From: Pieris napi
Taxonomy: Eukaryota > Arthropoda > Insecta > Lepidoptera > Pieridae
Assembly: GCF_905475465.1 (NCBI RefSeq)
Contig: NC_062238.1
Location: 7,978,501 to 8,042,500 of the forward strand
Length of the DNA: 64,000 nucleotides
Reading direction: 5' to 3'
The notes under the pieces are model-generated. The model saw only the letters and a list, made by a program, of their open reading frames with translations, had not been told where the DNA came from and ran no database searches. This document shows positions 1-11,778 of this stretch, piece after piece. Both the position numbers and the translations under genes were made by a program. Every line of letters begins with the position of its first letter. Within the stretch, counting starts at the first letter, position 1.

Positions 1-138
1 TTTGGTGATTATGTCAAAAGTAATTATTTACTTTTTTACCCACACATTGAAAACGAAATGTATTTTCGATGATTCCTACAGGAGTACGTTTATGTACTGT
101 TATTTTTGAGAGCTTTGCTTACTTTTGATGTATGCAAA
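1..138 (+). repeat. TIR element (family M2) fragment
   Basis: From tttggtgatta to the agctttgcttac stretch it matches the interior of the complete M2 copy at 46784-47041. It is cut at the window edge and lacks both termini here. Confidence 0.75.
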
Positions 139-561
139 CTGTAATAATACCGTCTTTACCCCTTCAATAGCTGAAATTAAGTATTAGACATTAGTGAGTT
201 TTACTTGGGTCATTCAAACAATTTGTTTAGCCTGCTCATTAAACCTCGAGCGTGACATAATGTTCTAAGAAGCGATAACGCTGACTCAGCGTACAGACTG
301 ATTCAGTACATTGATTCACTGCTTTGAAATGCCAATGCCGTCTAAAGGTTGCATTGAATTTGTAAGGAAATTCTCAAAGAAATTGAATTTACTTGATCAA
401 GAATGAATGGAAATTTTGAAATATCGGAGATATTGGAATATCGAGGTTAAATTCGACTTACATTAGGTATTTATAAAATGTTAAACATATAACCCACAGT
501 GTTAGTTCGTTAACTATACTGACCAGTAAATCTATACGTATAATGATGATACGATATAAAC

Positions 562-834
562 TTTTTAGGTCTGAACCTCAGATTTCTGTATCTTTTTCAT
601 GACCATTTAACTACCTACTTGCCTAATAAATAGGCTAGGTAGCTGCTTGTGCCTGACACACGCCGTCCATTTGGCACTAAGGCAAGCCGGTTTCCTCACG
701 ATGTTTTCTTCTAGCGTTCGAGCGAATGTTAAATGCGCACATAGAAAGAAACTCCATTGGTGCACAGCCGGGAATCGAACCTACGACCTCTGGGATGAGA
801 GGCGCACCGTGAATCCACTAGGCCAACACTTCTC
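562..834 (-). repeat. tRNA-derived SINE, family A
   Basis: Complement carries a B box (ggttcgattcccgg) and an A-box-like tggcctagtgg, followed by the tRNA-unrelated body with gtgtcaggcac and the tail ending cctaaa. Same family as copies at 2371, 12694, 22998, 24343 and 60668. Confidence 0.85.
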
Positions 835-1213
835 CTATATGATATACTTAATAATAAATTCGCTTGTCCTCAATTGCTGCGCTATATAACCTTCAATATT
901 TCTCCGACAATTACGATTACTCCACTACTCTCAGTTCTTCCTACTTTTGATACCTACACTAAAAAATCATTATTAAATCGCCTTCCTGCACTATACAACG
1001 ACTTTTTTTACTAGACATTTAGTTAAAACACTATCAGAGATTTAATGTCACTTAATCAAGCCGACTTTAACACCACTGGCTTCAGTCGTAGTAGTAACAC
1101 ACCCAAATACACACACACAAACTCTACACACATTGTCTCTCTCATATTATTCTAAAGTCTGTTAACCAATTGGCGTTTCGATTTAAATCATATTTTATAT
1201 TATAGTTAAGTAA

Positions 1214-1408
1214 GGGAACGTTCAAGTATTACGTCACGCAATTTGTGTGACAAACCTAGTGACTCTTTAAATACCTAAAAGTTACCATTATGAGGTGTAA
1301 AGTACTGGAAAGTCGAAAATAGTATTAACGCGTAATTCAATCCCCGCCCCGCATCGGAACCCCCCCCCCCCCCCAATTTCGTTACGTAATACATACTTGA
1401 ACGCTCCC
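1214..1408. repeat. MITE (family M1), 195 bp
   Basis: Left end gggaacgttcaagtattacg is inverted at the right end as taatacatacttgaacgctccc. Internally it has a run of about 15 C. Shorter than the 263-bp copy at 35583. Confidence 0.8.
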
Positions 1409-1930
1409 ACAAGCTGTAATTGGTTTTTCTTAATAATTAAATATTACACGTTCTGTATATTCACCATTGTTTTCCAAAGAACCTGGATATCTAGTTTCTG
1501 GGTTCGGAAACTCGGGTTTCTGGGTTTGATGCTGGAATAACGTATACGCTTGTGCTTGATTGTTCGTATATAATTGACATTTAAAGTTTATTTTATCAGC
1601 AGTTTTTACTTCTAATGATACGTGTCTGGAATACCAGGATTATAGACATCACAAGAGCCCTATATTCATTCTAATTAAAGCCGACACATAATATTGCATA
1701 TGTACAAGCGTGTGATTGCAATAAATTGCAGTGGAGGGTTCCATAACAGAATTATCTTTTCACCTGCCGCAGGAAGTATGCGCTTAGTACCGGCCCTTGT
1801 TGATAATTCGATTTATAAACATATGATCAAAGATAAGGTTTAGTTGAATTATGTCCTACGTCAATAATATAATTTCCTATTCGTATAGCAGTACTTACTT
1901 ACTCCGGATCTGCGACCTTATTATTATTAA

Positions 1931-2345
1931 CTAGCCTGGCGAACATCGTACCGCCTAACAGTCGATTCTTTATTTTTTTTAAATACTTATTCTGCTATTC
2001 GGGACACCGGTCTAGCTAATATAAAAAACAGAAAGTTGATAAGACAACAAATACATTATGTCAAAAAATAAAAATTTACCTTCTCGGAACCCCTCAACTA
2101 ACACTTGAACTTTATGATATGGTATTAAAGTTCAAATTGACTTTTAAGTATTGTTACGAATATTCTGTATGGGAATATAGAAAAGTGTTGTTTTTAGGCT
2201 TTTTCACTCAATTTTTCTAATTTTTCTCCGTAAGAACCATCCTCGTACTTCAAAGAATATAATAAAAAAAAGAATTGGCCAAATCGGTCAAGCCGTTTTC
2301 ATGTTATGTCTTGACAACGGAAAACGGGTTTCATTTTTATATAAA
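1931..2345 (-). mobile_element. non-autonomous Helitron (family H2)
   Basis: Complement ends ...gccaggCTAG followed by T. It matches copies at 12969 and 20966 over about 400 bp, including gaaacccgttttccgttgtc near the 5' end; the 5' TC end is mutated here. Confidence 0.8.
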
Positions 2346-2370
2346 TGTAATAATATAATGACTTGAAGAG

Positions 2371-2646
2371 CAGTGTTGGCCTAGTGGCTTCAGCGTGCGA
2401 CTCTCATCCCTGAGGTCGTAGGTTCGATCCCCGCTGGGCACCAATGGACTTGTCTTTGTGCGCATTTAACATTCGCTCGAACGGTGAAGGAAAACCTCGT
2501 GAGGAAACTGGCTTGCCTTAGACCCAAAAAGTCGAAGGCGTTGTCAGGCACAGGAGGCTGATCACCTACTTGCCTATTAGATTGGCAAATGATCATGAAA
2601 CAGATATCTGAGGCTCAGACCTAAAGAGGTTGTAGCGCCACTGATT
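2371..2646 (+). repeat. tRNA-derived SINE, family A
   Basis: A box tggcctagtggcttc and B box ggttcgatccc about 35 bp apart, then the shared body (cgctcgaacggtgaaggaaa) and tail. Near full length. Confidence 0.88.
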
Positions 2647-2730
2647 TTTTTATTAATTACTTAAATATGTCATGTGGAACATGGTGTAATGGTTGCAGCT
2701 CCTTACAAACATTTTGTAAAACAGAAAACG

Positions 2731-2908
2731 TTGCGATTAAAAAGAGTGGCGGAGAGTTTATTGCCAGTTCTTCTCGACCGTTCTACGCCCCTGATTTGAG
2801 AACTGGCAGTAAATGTAAAGTTCGAAGCATTTAATATGTATTTCTGTTTTGACGTTCATAAGTGTACATTGTGTTACCCAAATGAATAAATGAATTTGAA
2901 TTTGACCC
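2731..2908 (+). repeat. retroposon 3' tail (type L1)
   Basis: Matches two other + strand copies (15021-15168, 45271-45452): agagtggcggagagtttatt, then gagaactggcagtaaatgta and a simple tail ending gaatttgaatttgac. It looks like the 5'-truncated 3' end of a non-LTR retrotransposon. Confidence 0.65.
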
Positions 2909-3073
2909 AAAAGGTGTCATGGCTTTGGAAATGAGAAACTTTCAGCGCTCCCAACAGTGATTGTTCGTTTACGTTCATGAAAACATAAATATCTTTAAGT
3001 CAACTACTGTTGAAGTAGACATGGGGACAAATTGGCTATGTCAAAAATTAATCTGGTAATGTATAGGAAAAAC

Positions 3074-3112
3074 ACCTTTTGTGTGTAATATATATATATA
3101 CACACAAAAGGT
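3074..3112. repeat. 39-bp perfect palindrome with AT core
   Basis: Arms ACCTTTTGTGTGTA (3074-3087) and TACACACAAAAGGT (3099-3112) flank an alternating AT core. It lies 14 bp from the 3' end of the adjacent Helitron. Confidence 0.85.
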
Positions 3113-3125
3113 ATATATATAATAA

Positions 3126-3451
3126 CTAGCAGACCGGCCAAGCGTTGCTGTGGCTAAGGTTTTAGTTATATTACATAGTAGTAAACTATTCAAGGGAAAC
3201 GGAAGGAGAACACGAGTCATGAGGACCACCATGCTTTATTGGTGGTTATGCCAATATAATAACGTTGGTACTTTCAAATAATAAACAAATATTTTGCAAT
3301 TAAATAATATTGCGGGTTTAAATTGAGATGTAAGCTATCTTTTAAGTTAAATCAAACCGCACACGGTGTGCAAATTTGAATGAAATCGGTTCAGTGGTTT
3401 AGGAGTCCATAGCGGATGAACAACGTGACACGTAATTTATATATATTTGGA
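3126..3451 (-). mobile_element. non-autonomous Helitron (family H1, subtype b)
   Basis: On the complement it starts TC after A and ends CTAG before T. The 3' part (agccacagcaacgcttggcc then ggtctgCTAG) is shared by all H1 copies; the 5' part (ataaattacgtgtcacg) defines subtype b. Internally shortened. Confidence 0.85.
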
Positions 3452-4335
3452 TTTACCAAAAACATTCAAAGATTTACTACCTAGAGGTTTTGGAAATAAT
3501 GTATTATTCTATTAATGATTATTTGGGTGAAAAAATATAATGAATATTAATTAAATATCATTAATATATTTAATTAGTGGCATGATGTAGTGATAAAATA
3601 ATATAATCATTGATTACAATGATGCATAATGTAATTGTAACTTCTATTCTACCTTTTAAGACAAATTTGCACGCTAATATGTGGGGACTGGGGCAGAATA
3701 TGGGAACTTTAGATTGTACCACCATAACATTTGTGTTGAAAAGTGCCATTTTAGATGGTCTAATTGAAATAAATGATTTGACTTTGACTTTGACACATTT
3801 ATTATTATTATTATTGACAACGAAATATATTATATTTCTTGTTTAATATGAAACATTTATTAATGAAAACCTGTTTCTAACCGTTATAATGATTTTATAT
3901 CTAATACCTTCTTAAATTATTACCTAGTTTGACTCAAGCATAATTTAGGCGAGATTTATTTATAAAATGAAGATTTCTAGGAGTAATATGTTAAACATTT
4001 CAAAGCCAAGTACCTATTCATAATTATAATAATACATATGGAGACAAAATATTGCACTTCCTCGGCGGCACATTAATATTGCCAACGAAGTTAAGCATCA
4101 ATTTAATAATAATTACTATGCAGATAATATATAAACATTTACATGCTATAATATTTATGACAGTTTTCCGTTTTGACCACACACCTGCACTAACGATGCT
4201 TTCGCCTCGTTATATTATTAGTAGGTTGTTTTTATCAGCTACCGTCTTATAAGAAATTACTCTTATGTGCTTATGTTTTCCTGGTTCTAGACTTTTTTTT
4301 ACTAAGAGTCAAATAACTTAACTGTCCAATTCTTA

Positions 4336-4430
4336 AAAGGCCGGCAACGTACTTGCGAGCCCTCAGGCATTGTGAGTGTCCATGGGCGGCTGTATCACTT
4401 AAAATCAGATGAGCCTGTTCTATAAAAAAA
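4336..4430 (+). repeat. LINE 3' tail (type L2)
   Basis: aaggccggcaacgtacttgc, then tgtccatgggcggc and atcacttaaaatcag, a very common Lepidopteran retroposon 3' end. Other copies at 30074, 33678 and 39600. Confidence 0.7.
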
Positions 4431-4844
4431 TCAAATTAATTTTTAAATCGCACTCGCTATATGACATTTCCTTGAATCACAATCTAATCTTGAGTTCTGT
4501 CAAAAATGTCAATGTCAATAAAGCGATTTATGTTTTGGCTTCAACAGCCATTTCGTTATATCAATAGAAATATTGTTAGCTTTGCTCGATTGTGATTAAA
4601 GTTTTCGGTTTCTCCTGACAAATCGTATCATCGACACCAGCCATGGTTTCTTTGTAATAAATCCATAGGCAATTCTCTAGGTTGATCCAGGAATTTACGG
4701 TAAAATAATCCTTTAGTTTGGCTAGGCTAAAAGGCTCTACTGTCGCTGATTACAGAAAATTTGCAGAAAATCTTTTTATTAGAAAATGACATTGTAACCA
4801 TGGCAACAAATACTTGTTTGTCGAATGCCAACATATATATATTA

Positions 4845-5054
4845 TCTAAAATATAAAATTCTCGTGTCGCGGTGTTTGTGGTTAAACTCCTCCGAAACGG
4901 CTCGACCGATTCTCATGAAATTTTGTGTGCATATTGGGTATGTCTGAAATTCGGACAACATCTATTTAATCCCGTATATTTTTTAGTCCACCCATAACAT
5001 TTAGGGGTGGTGGAAATATTTTTTTATTTTTTTTTTGTTTGTCGGATCAGCTAG
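4845..5054 (+). mobile_element. non-autonomous Helitron (family H3), short
   Basis: A|TC start, interior cctccgaaacggctcgaccg, and end ggatcagCTAG|T. Matches 11910-12251 and 58185-58609, with an internal deletion. Confidence 0.82.
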
Positions 5055-7305
5055 TATGAATATAAAAATAACTAAAAGCTCACTCAAAACATAACACAAC
5101 CCGAAGATCATCAAATAATCCACAGAGTGTTAAGAGAACCAATTCTTGACACTTTTGACTAAAATAATAGGCGATTATATTTGGTTAAAAAATCTCGACA
5201 AAAGTTTACACGCCATTCAAATCGTTGGTAAGAATTTACATGTCACTTATTTTTAAGTAAAAAAATATTTTAAATGTCGTTTACAAGTAATTCCTAAAAT
5301 CCAATATATCAACATAGCGTCTATCGCGATATCGGTATATTCTAGGAACCGCCTACCTCTGCCCAGGTATCGCCCTTGGTGTTACCTCGCTAGTGATGAG
5401 TATCGACTATCGATAAAAACATTAGTAGTTCTCCTGCTCATTTTAATTATTACAATTTTTACTCCTATCGGATTGCAGTTCTTATAAAAGTTTGATCTAA
5501 CGAGACCGACACGGCGACGTCGGATATGATCTCTTGTGGAAATAATTGACTGTGTTAGAAATGCGTGTGCGGGTATGACTTGATTCTGTCTGAAATATTT
5601 TCTAAAAGAGGTAATACAGTTTTCATATTTAGAAAATCTTCTAGATATGAAAAATATTAATAACATTTTATTTTATATTAGATAAATATATTCGTTAAAC
5701 CAGTAATTAGTTTTACATCAGTGCGTGTTTTGTTGCAATTTATTTGTTTGAAAATCAAAAACAAAGCAATTTAAATGCAAATTTTTAATGTAATTAAGAA
5801 AAAAGTAATGAATATGAAAGAAAATTAGCAGTAAGCTCAATTAAATAGAATAAAAGGAGATAAATGTTTAGTAGGATCGGTTTAATTGTGATAAATAAAT
5901 TACAGTCCGTTGCCGCTTTGTTGCTTCACACACCATGACAATAGAAGTGGTACCAGTTATCTAACAAACTGTAGTGTCAGACCTAAGATATCTTTTAGGG
6001 AGTCATTAGTATGTCTTTTTATGGCTGTTAAATTCTATTTTAAACAACCGTAAGTGATTGTTATGTAAATTACAAAAGCAATTATCTTGCGAGATCGTAC
6101 TTAATTGCACGAATGCACCAATGAGCTGGCTATGCCGTGTTCGCTCAAGTATGCCGGAGTGTGCCTAATTGGTACGGTAAGCGATGGAAATGTTCTAAAT
6201 AATTACAGCTATTATCATAGATTCACTGTTTTTGTTTGATTTAGATGTATGAAATGTTTTGTGTGAAACATTCATGGAATTTGGAAACGTTGGTAATTGT
6301 TAGATTTACATCAGACAACAGAAAAGGCTCACACAAAACAGTTTACAGCGATACAGTTTGACGGGGTTTTATTGTTCATTATTGATATTAATTTCGATTT
6401 TGTAGTAGTGACAATTAATCGATAAATGCATGATTTTAGGCACATCTCTATGGAGTCTTAGCCGTAACTTCCCGCTGTGATGAGAATTTTTTTCTATTGT
6501 TTTTTCGTCGTATTCTTCGAATTGCATCGTGTTTTTTGTTTAAATCTGGCCCCACTAGCGAAGTTTAATTGGATTCATTTTTTTATTTGGAAGTAGTGAC
6601 ATCGCTTGAAACTTAAAAAAATATGCACTCGGACATAGTTATTTCATTGCTTTTTTTAAACGCAATAAATAAATTACCGAATTTATGGTATTATTTTCAG
6701 TTTCAAATATTTTTTTATATTATCAAAACTGCTAAGCCAGCTTTTTGTTAAAAAATGACGTCGAAATTTTTCCGTAACTCCCGCCATTCCCTCTTCTCCC
6801 TCTGAAATAGCTGGGATAATTACATCAGTGAGTACCAAGGCCGCATAACTGTATAGACGGTGGGATAGCTACCACCCCTACGCAAACATTCTGTCTGGAC
6901 GTGGATTGTGCACTCATCTGTGTGCGTGCATTCCATAGTTTTTATTGTTATCTACATGTTAGAAATGGCGCCGTAGTAATTAATTATTAAAGCGTCGTTT
7001 TTATTAAGAGTATACTTCTATACTCTTGTGTTTTGTATGTTGATGCTATGAGACTAAAGTTAAGCTAAATATTTTCATGTTTAGGAAGTCACCGATAATA
7101 TCACCATAATATACAATATGTATTATTTATTGGTTTTTGTTTAATGAAAGAAAACATTCTCAGTCACGAACTATGACAAGGCTCTGAATTTTTATGTAAA
7201 TTATAAAAAAACAATGTTGTACCTTGCTGTCGAACATCATACGTTGTAATTTTTCGTGAATTACCGTACTCAGACTTTGTATTTTTAATGCAGTTTATTC
7301 ATTTA
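5055..7305. other. intergenic stretch, no gene recognised
   Basis: AT-rich DNA upstream of wge. No ORF with family character and no clear repeat boundary. A TATCGATA octamer (DREF-type site) lies at 5408-5415 but is unsupported as a promoter. An unseen non-coding wge exon could be here. Confidence 0.4.
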
Positions 7306-7899
7306 CTAGTAGACTCGGCCAAGCGTTGCTGTGGCTAAGATTTTTGTTATATTACATAGTAGTAAACTATTCAAGAGAAACGGCAGGAGAACACCAATCC
7401 ACCATGCTTTTTTGGTGGTTATGCCATTAAATTGTAGCTTATGTGAAACGTTGGTATTTATGTTGATAAGGATCAATACCTAGGTACGAATAAAGAGCCT
7501 TTTCTAGCGGTGGTATTTTAATAAAAAAAAATTAATAAAAGGACGCTTATTGTGACGTAACTATGAAGGATAGAGACATGCGGTCGGGACATTTTTTATA
7601 GATAGTGATGTGTCCTGAAAAAAATTAATACATCATTTTGGTCTATCATTAATAGTTTTCGCAGCGCACACGATTGAAGGAAGTTTTTTTGTTTATTTTT
7701 TTACACCTTGGGTTAGATTATTCAAGTTTTAGTAAGCATCCCTATTGTTTTTGAAAATGAAACTTAGCCTATGTCGCTCGGGAATAGTGTAGCTTGCCAA
7801 CGGTGAAAGAATTTTTGAAATCGGTCCAGTAGTTTCGGAGCCTATTCATTTCAAACAAACAAAAAATCAAATCTTTCCTCTTTATAATATTAGTATAGA
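7306..7899 (-). mobile_element. non-autonomous Helitron (family H1, subtype a)
   Basis: Complement: A|TCTATACTAATATTATAAAG at the 5' end and gagtctaCTAG|T at the 3' end, 594 bp. The 5' half matches only the copy at 53569-54148; the 3' 190 bp or so matches all H1 copies. Confidence 0.9.
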
Positions 7900-8239
7900 T
7901 TACGTTTGCTTCAGCTATTCGCCTATTATGTATGTTTTAAGTAACTACTGACCAAAGCCGTAAATTAAACTGTTAACCGCACAATGACGTCAAATGAAGC
8001 TGAAAACAAACGAACGATAAGTTATCGGTTCCGGCCGATAGCGGCTTCAGCTACGATCGAAAAATATTTCGAAATTTCAAAGATTGCATTACAATCGTAA
8101 AATTATTGAAGAAAGTAATATTAATAAAATACATATTAGTCGGGTATAGATACCTACTTGATATGGGATTGAAGTACGCCTTGTGAATTTATTTTCCTAC
8201 TGATTAGTATTTTTTAATATCATTCATTTTAGTCCAATT

Positions 8240-8618
8240 TTTGAAGTTATACTTCTTTAGGCGCGTTATGAAAAATTGATGAGAGTGAAATTTTGCGAAG
8301 CGTGCGCACCGTGACACAAAATAAACAGAATGAAGTTGCCCACGGAAGATGCTACGGCATTGGACAGAATTTAACAACAACATTCGAATAATAATAGAAT
8401 TTAGGTTAGGTACACTTAATGTAAGAGAATAATAATAAATATTTATTTATTTAATTTTTCAAATGCAAACTGAACTTTATTGACTATAATGACTCCTTTT
8501 CCAGTCTTTGATTATTTAATTGTAATTAATTATTTGCATGCAATCAAAAACTATTTTTAATAATGCCAAAGAACTATAACTTCTTACGCGCGTACATAAG
8601 TACACACACCCTTTTTTT
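8240..8618. repeat. palindrome-ended non-autonomous element (family E)
   Basis: Left terminus tttgaagttatacttcttta and right terminus gaactataacttcttacgcg with a tail of acacacacc plus T-run. Nearly identical to 19952-20327 and 56925-57275. Confidence 0.85.
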
Positions 8619-11600
8619 TAAATATTGAACGAATTTGTTTATTTCAAAAATAAAATGTGCTTTTCTCGTACACAAATTTGTTGGTATCGACATTGTTCAC
8701 ATTTAAAAACAAAGTACCAGGATATCAGCAACATTAATAAGTTAATTTACACGTATAGCAATCATCACAATCACTTAATTGTTGAACTCCGCCCTATAAT
8801 ATCCAGTCGTGAGGGACAGATGTAATATATAATTAGGTTTTATTGGTTTTAACATCCGTTTGAGTCCTGTGGTCATGGATGGGAGTGGAGTGAGTATATC
8901 GAAATTGCTGGCAACACTTTGATATTTCGCTTCTAGGCATAGACATGATAAGGTTACTAATTGCTTGTTTATAATAGAAATACATTAATTATTATGTCAA
9001 AAATTATACAGATTATTCTTATCTTATTGGAAACCACGTTTTCTAGAAATCTTCTTAGATTTCATATGATTGAAAATATAATAAAATAATGTATGATTTA
9101 CCAATATTCTCGAGCGAATTAAGGAAAGTAATGGAAAAAGTGGATTTACCTCCGCTTTAGAGGGTGCTGCCTAGCAACCCTCTTGGATACTCCTCCGAGC
9201 TCATGAGTTATGACGTCACAATCTCTCCAGCAACGCTTGAAAACAGTATTTTTTAGGAACTTTAGTTTGTGGAATTGTCATAACTATTATTTTAACAACG
9301 GAAACGGAACAATCTATATCACCGGAAGTCGAATTACCCATTTTAAATATATTTGAATTTCATAATATATTTTTTGACAGCTAAGATTAAAAGTTATATA
9401 TTATTATCACAATCATTCGCTTTAGCAAGCTAGAGTATTTTTCTTTAAATAAATTTATTGTTCAATAATAATCACATATATTTATTTGAAAATATATGTT
9501 AGTTTGCAACCGGACATTTTGTTATTAAAAAATCACAAGAATAAAGTTGGAATTTTGTATTTTATTTACGCAACAATGACAATTTCAAAATAGCGCGCGA
9601 AATGTCGGTAATACCTAACCATAGATAAATATCAATCTTGCTAACCAAATTAATTAGTAGCACAGACACAAAAAGTGGATAACTAGGATTCAAAAACCGT
9701 TTTTGATATAATGTTCATGATTATAAAATGTAAAAAATACTAAATTGGACTTAATTCAAGTATCTACAAAATTAAGAGGTTATTTATAGTTCGCGAGTGA
9801 ATTCAAAATAGCAAATTATCTAAAGAGATCTTGAATGAAAGACCCTTGATTTTAGACTCTATACAAATGTTTTTGAATCGTTTGAAAGGATTATGCAGGA
9901 ATATTTTTGTTAGGTTTAAAATAGGTTATTCAAAAATAAATTAGTTGCTAATTAGTGTAAGGATAAATGTATTTTGGATTTTAAAGCGCGGCCAGATTTG
10001 ATACAGTACTGCCAACCTTAAAAAGAGGATTTTCTTAATTTCACTAATGTTTGCTAGTAGTTCTAGACATAGAAAGTCTTTAATTGATGAAATATTTTGA
10101 ATACGACGTCAGCTTTCAATGACAGCCATAAATGTTCTTATGATTAGCTTTAAACTGTCAAGAAAACGACATAGATCACTTGAGTTTTATTGTGATTTTG
10201 TCAAAGTTTTAAACGTCCCTACGTTCAGAAACTAAATTTAGCGCGAACTCACGTAGGTATGTGAAAATCCAATACATTATTGACATACTTCAGACTGTGA
10301 ATCTGAAAATTCTGGATCTTACCTATAGAGTATAGATGTAATATATCTCAAATATTGAAATAAAAATACCTACTTACATTTCAGTTTTTCTTTAACTATA
10401 TTTTTAAGTAGGTACCTTATTTCTTGTTTTATACCTCGGAATAGAAATATATAGAAAAGTTCTAGCGAGTGACCAAAGTCTGATAAAAAGCCAAAGATCG
10501 GTTTAAATAATAAAGATGAAAGTTTATTATGGTGTTTTGTATGTTAGTTAACGTTTTAAAACTAAACATGTAATCTTTTGCGATGTAGAAAGAACTAAGT
10601 TGCTGTTGGTTCTCCATATATGTAAAATATAGCAAGTGTGTGTAAAAAAACATATCTATATATTCTTTTTCGTAAAAACTAGAGAGAAATGGTCCGTGTA
10701 TGCATGATCCTTTTTTTAACCGACTACAAAAGTTAATCAATAAAACGACAACAATCCTTTAAATTTCTGTGTCGAAGATTTTCTTCACAAATATCTAAGT
10801 GAAATGAAAACTATTACTATTAAATTACATCTATTTGTTTATTAATGATTAAAGAACTTTATTTCTCATTACAAAAAATGTATTTTTATTTAAATGAGAA
10901 ACTTAATATACGAACGAGATAGGTACGCGTCGCCATCAGCTATCCCAATTTTAGTCTACTAGGCTCATTCTAATATGTCTATTTGAATTGATTAAACACG
11001 CTAATACGAATTTTAGACGGTAATTGATTAAATAATTGCACACCCTCATACTCAATAGACTTCTTTAAAAAATGTAGCAAACTAAGTCAAACTCATAGAG
11101 GTATGATTAAATATCTATACAGTATAAGTATTTAATACATTTTAATACATCAAAGTTATAAAATATCCATTAATGGAAATAACTAATTTCGCTTCCTATT
11201 CAGAGTCTAATATTGTAACAGTCTAAGCCTCGGCCATACTATTCTCTTAAATCGAATTCGACGAAGTCCAGATAAATCGTCCCTCGGCCCTTACAAAAGT
11301 AAAACGGGTTATCGTAATTCACACTTTTTGTCTTTCCTATAAATAGACACGCCATTTTACTCCTTATTAAATGGTAACACGGAATAAATTAGCTTAATTT
11401 AATTTTTTTTGGAAATAAGCAGCATATTATGTATTTAAACAGTGGTTAAGTCGTTAGAAATTAATTAAATCGTTGATTCTTTTTGAAGATTTTGTTGTTG
11501 AAGTATCTATAGATTAAATGCAAACTCTTTGCTCAATAATTATTATTGATCACAAAATATAATGTAGTACGATTATGTAATCTACTGGAAGACTGCGACA

Positions 11601-11692
11601 ATATTTCCAGCATATAAAGCAGCATAGCCAACATAAATAGTCGTTTATTAAATGTATGAACATTGATGCTATAATAAGTATGTTTGTCGCAG
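8619..11692. other. intergenic stretch upstream of wge coding exon 1
   Basis: No gene or confident repeat seen. A TGACGTCA (CRE-type palindrome) lies at 9211-9218 with an X-box-like gctgcctagcaacc about 40 bp upstream. It probably holds part of a wge 5' UTR intron. Confidence 0.4.
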
Positions 11693-11778
11693 GTGGTGAG
11701 GTGGTTCAGCACGAGGGGAGATGCTGGGCGGGGCGGCGGGGGGCGCCCGCTCCCGCCCGCCCTCTGATCTCCAACAAG
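11693..11778 (+). CDS. wge: wge first coding exon (5' UTR plus start codon)
   Basis: The acceptor tttgtcgcag ends at 11692 and the donor gtatgt begins at 11779. The ATG at 11721 opens MLGGAAGGARSRPPSDLQQ and ends in phase 1. An in-frame TGA at 11697-11699 in the same exon excludes a longer N-terminus through this exon. Because an acceptor precedes it, the transcription start lies in an unseen upstream exon. The exon is GC-rich against AT-rich flanks. Confidence 0.8.

Noticed and set aside
5382..5666. 94-codon minus-strand open frame
   Set aside because: No recognisable domain, splice partner or codon bias; an open frame of this length can arise by chance in this amount of DNA.
6820..6990. 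Possible wge 5' exon or promoter near the ggcgccg stretch
   Set aside because: No defensible initiator, donor site or reading support; left as unannotated upstream DNA.
10462..10740. 92-codon minus-strand open frame with ccgactacaaaag motif
   Set aside because: Amino-acid content looks random and no family is recognised; possibly repeat-derived, but not supportable.
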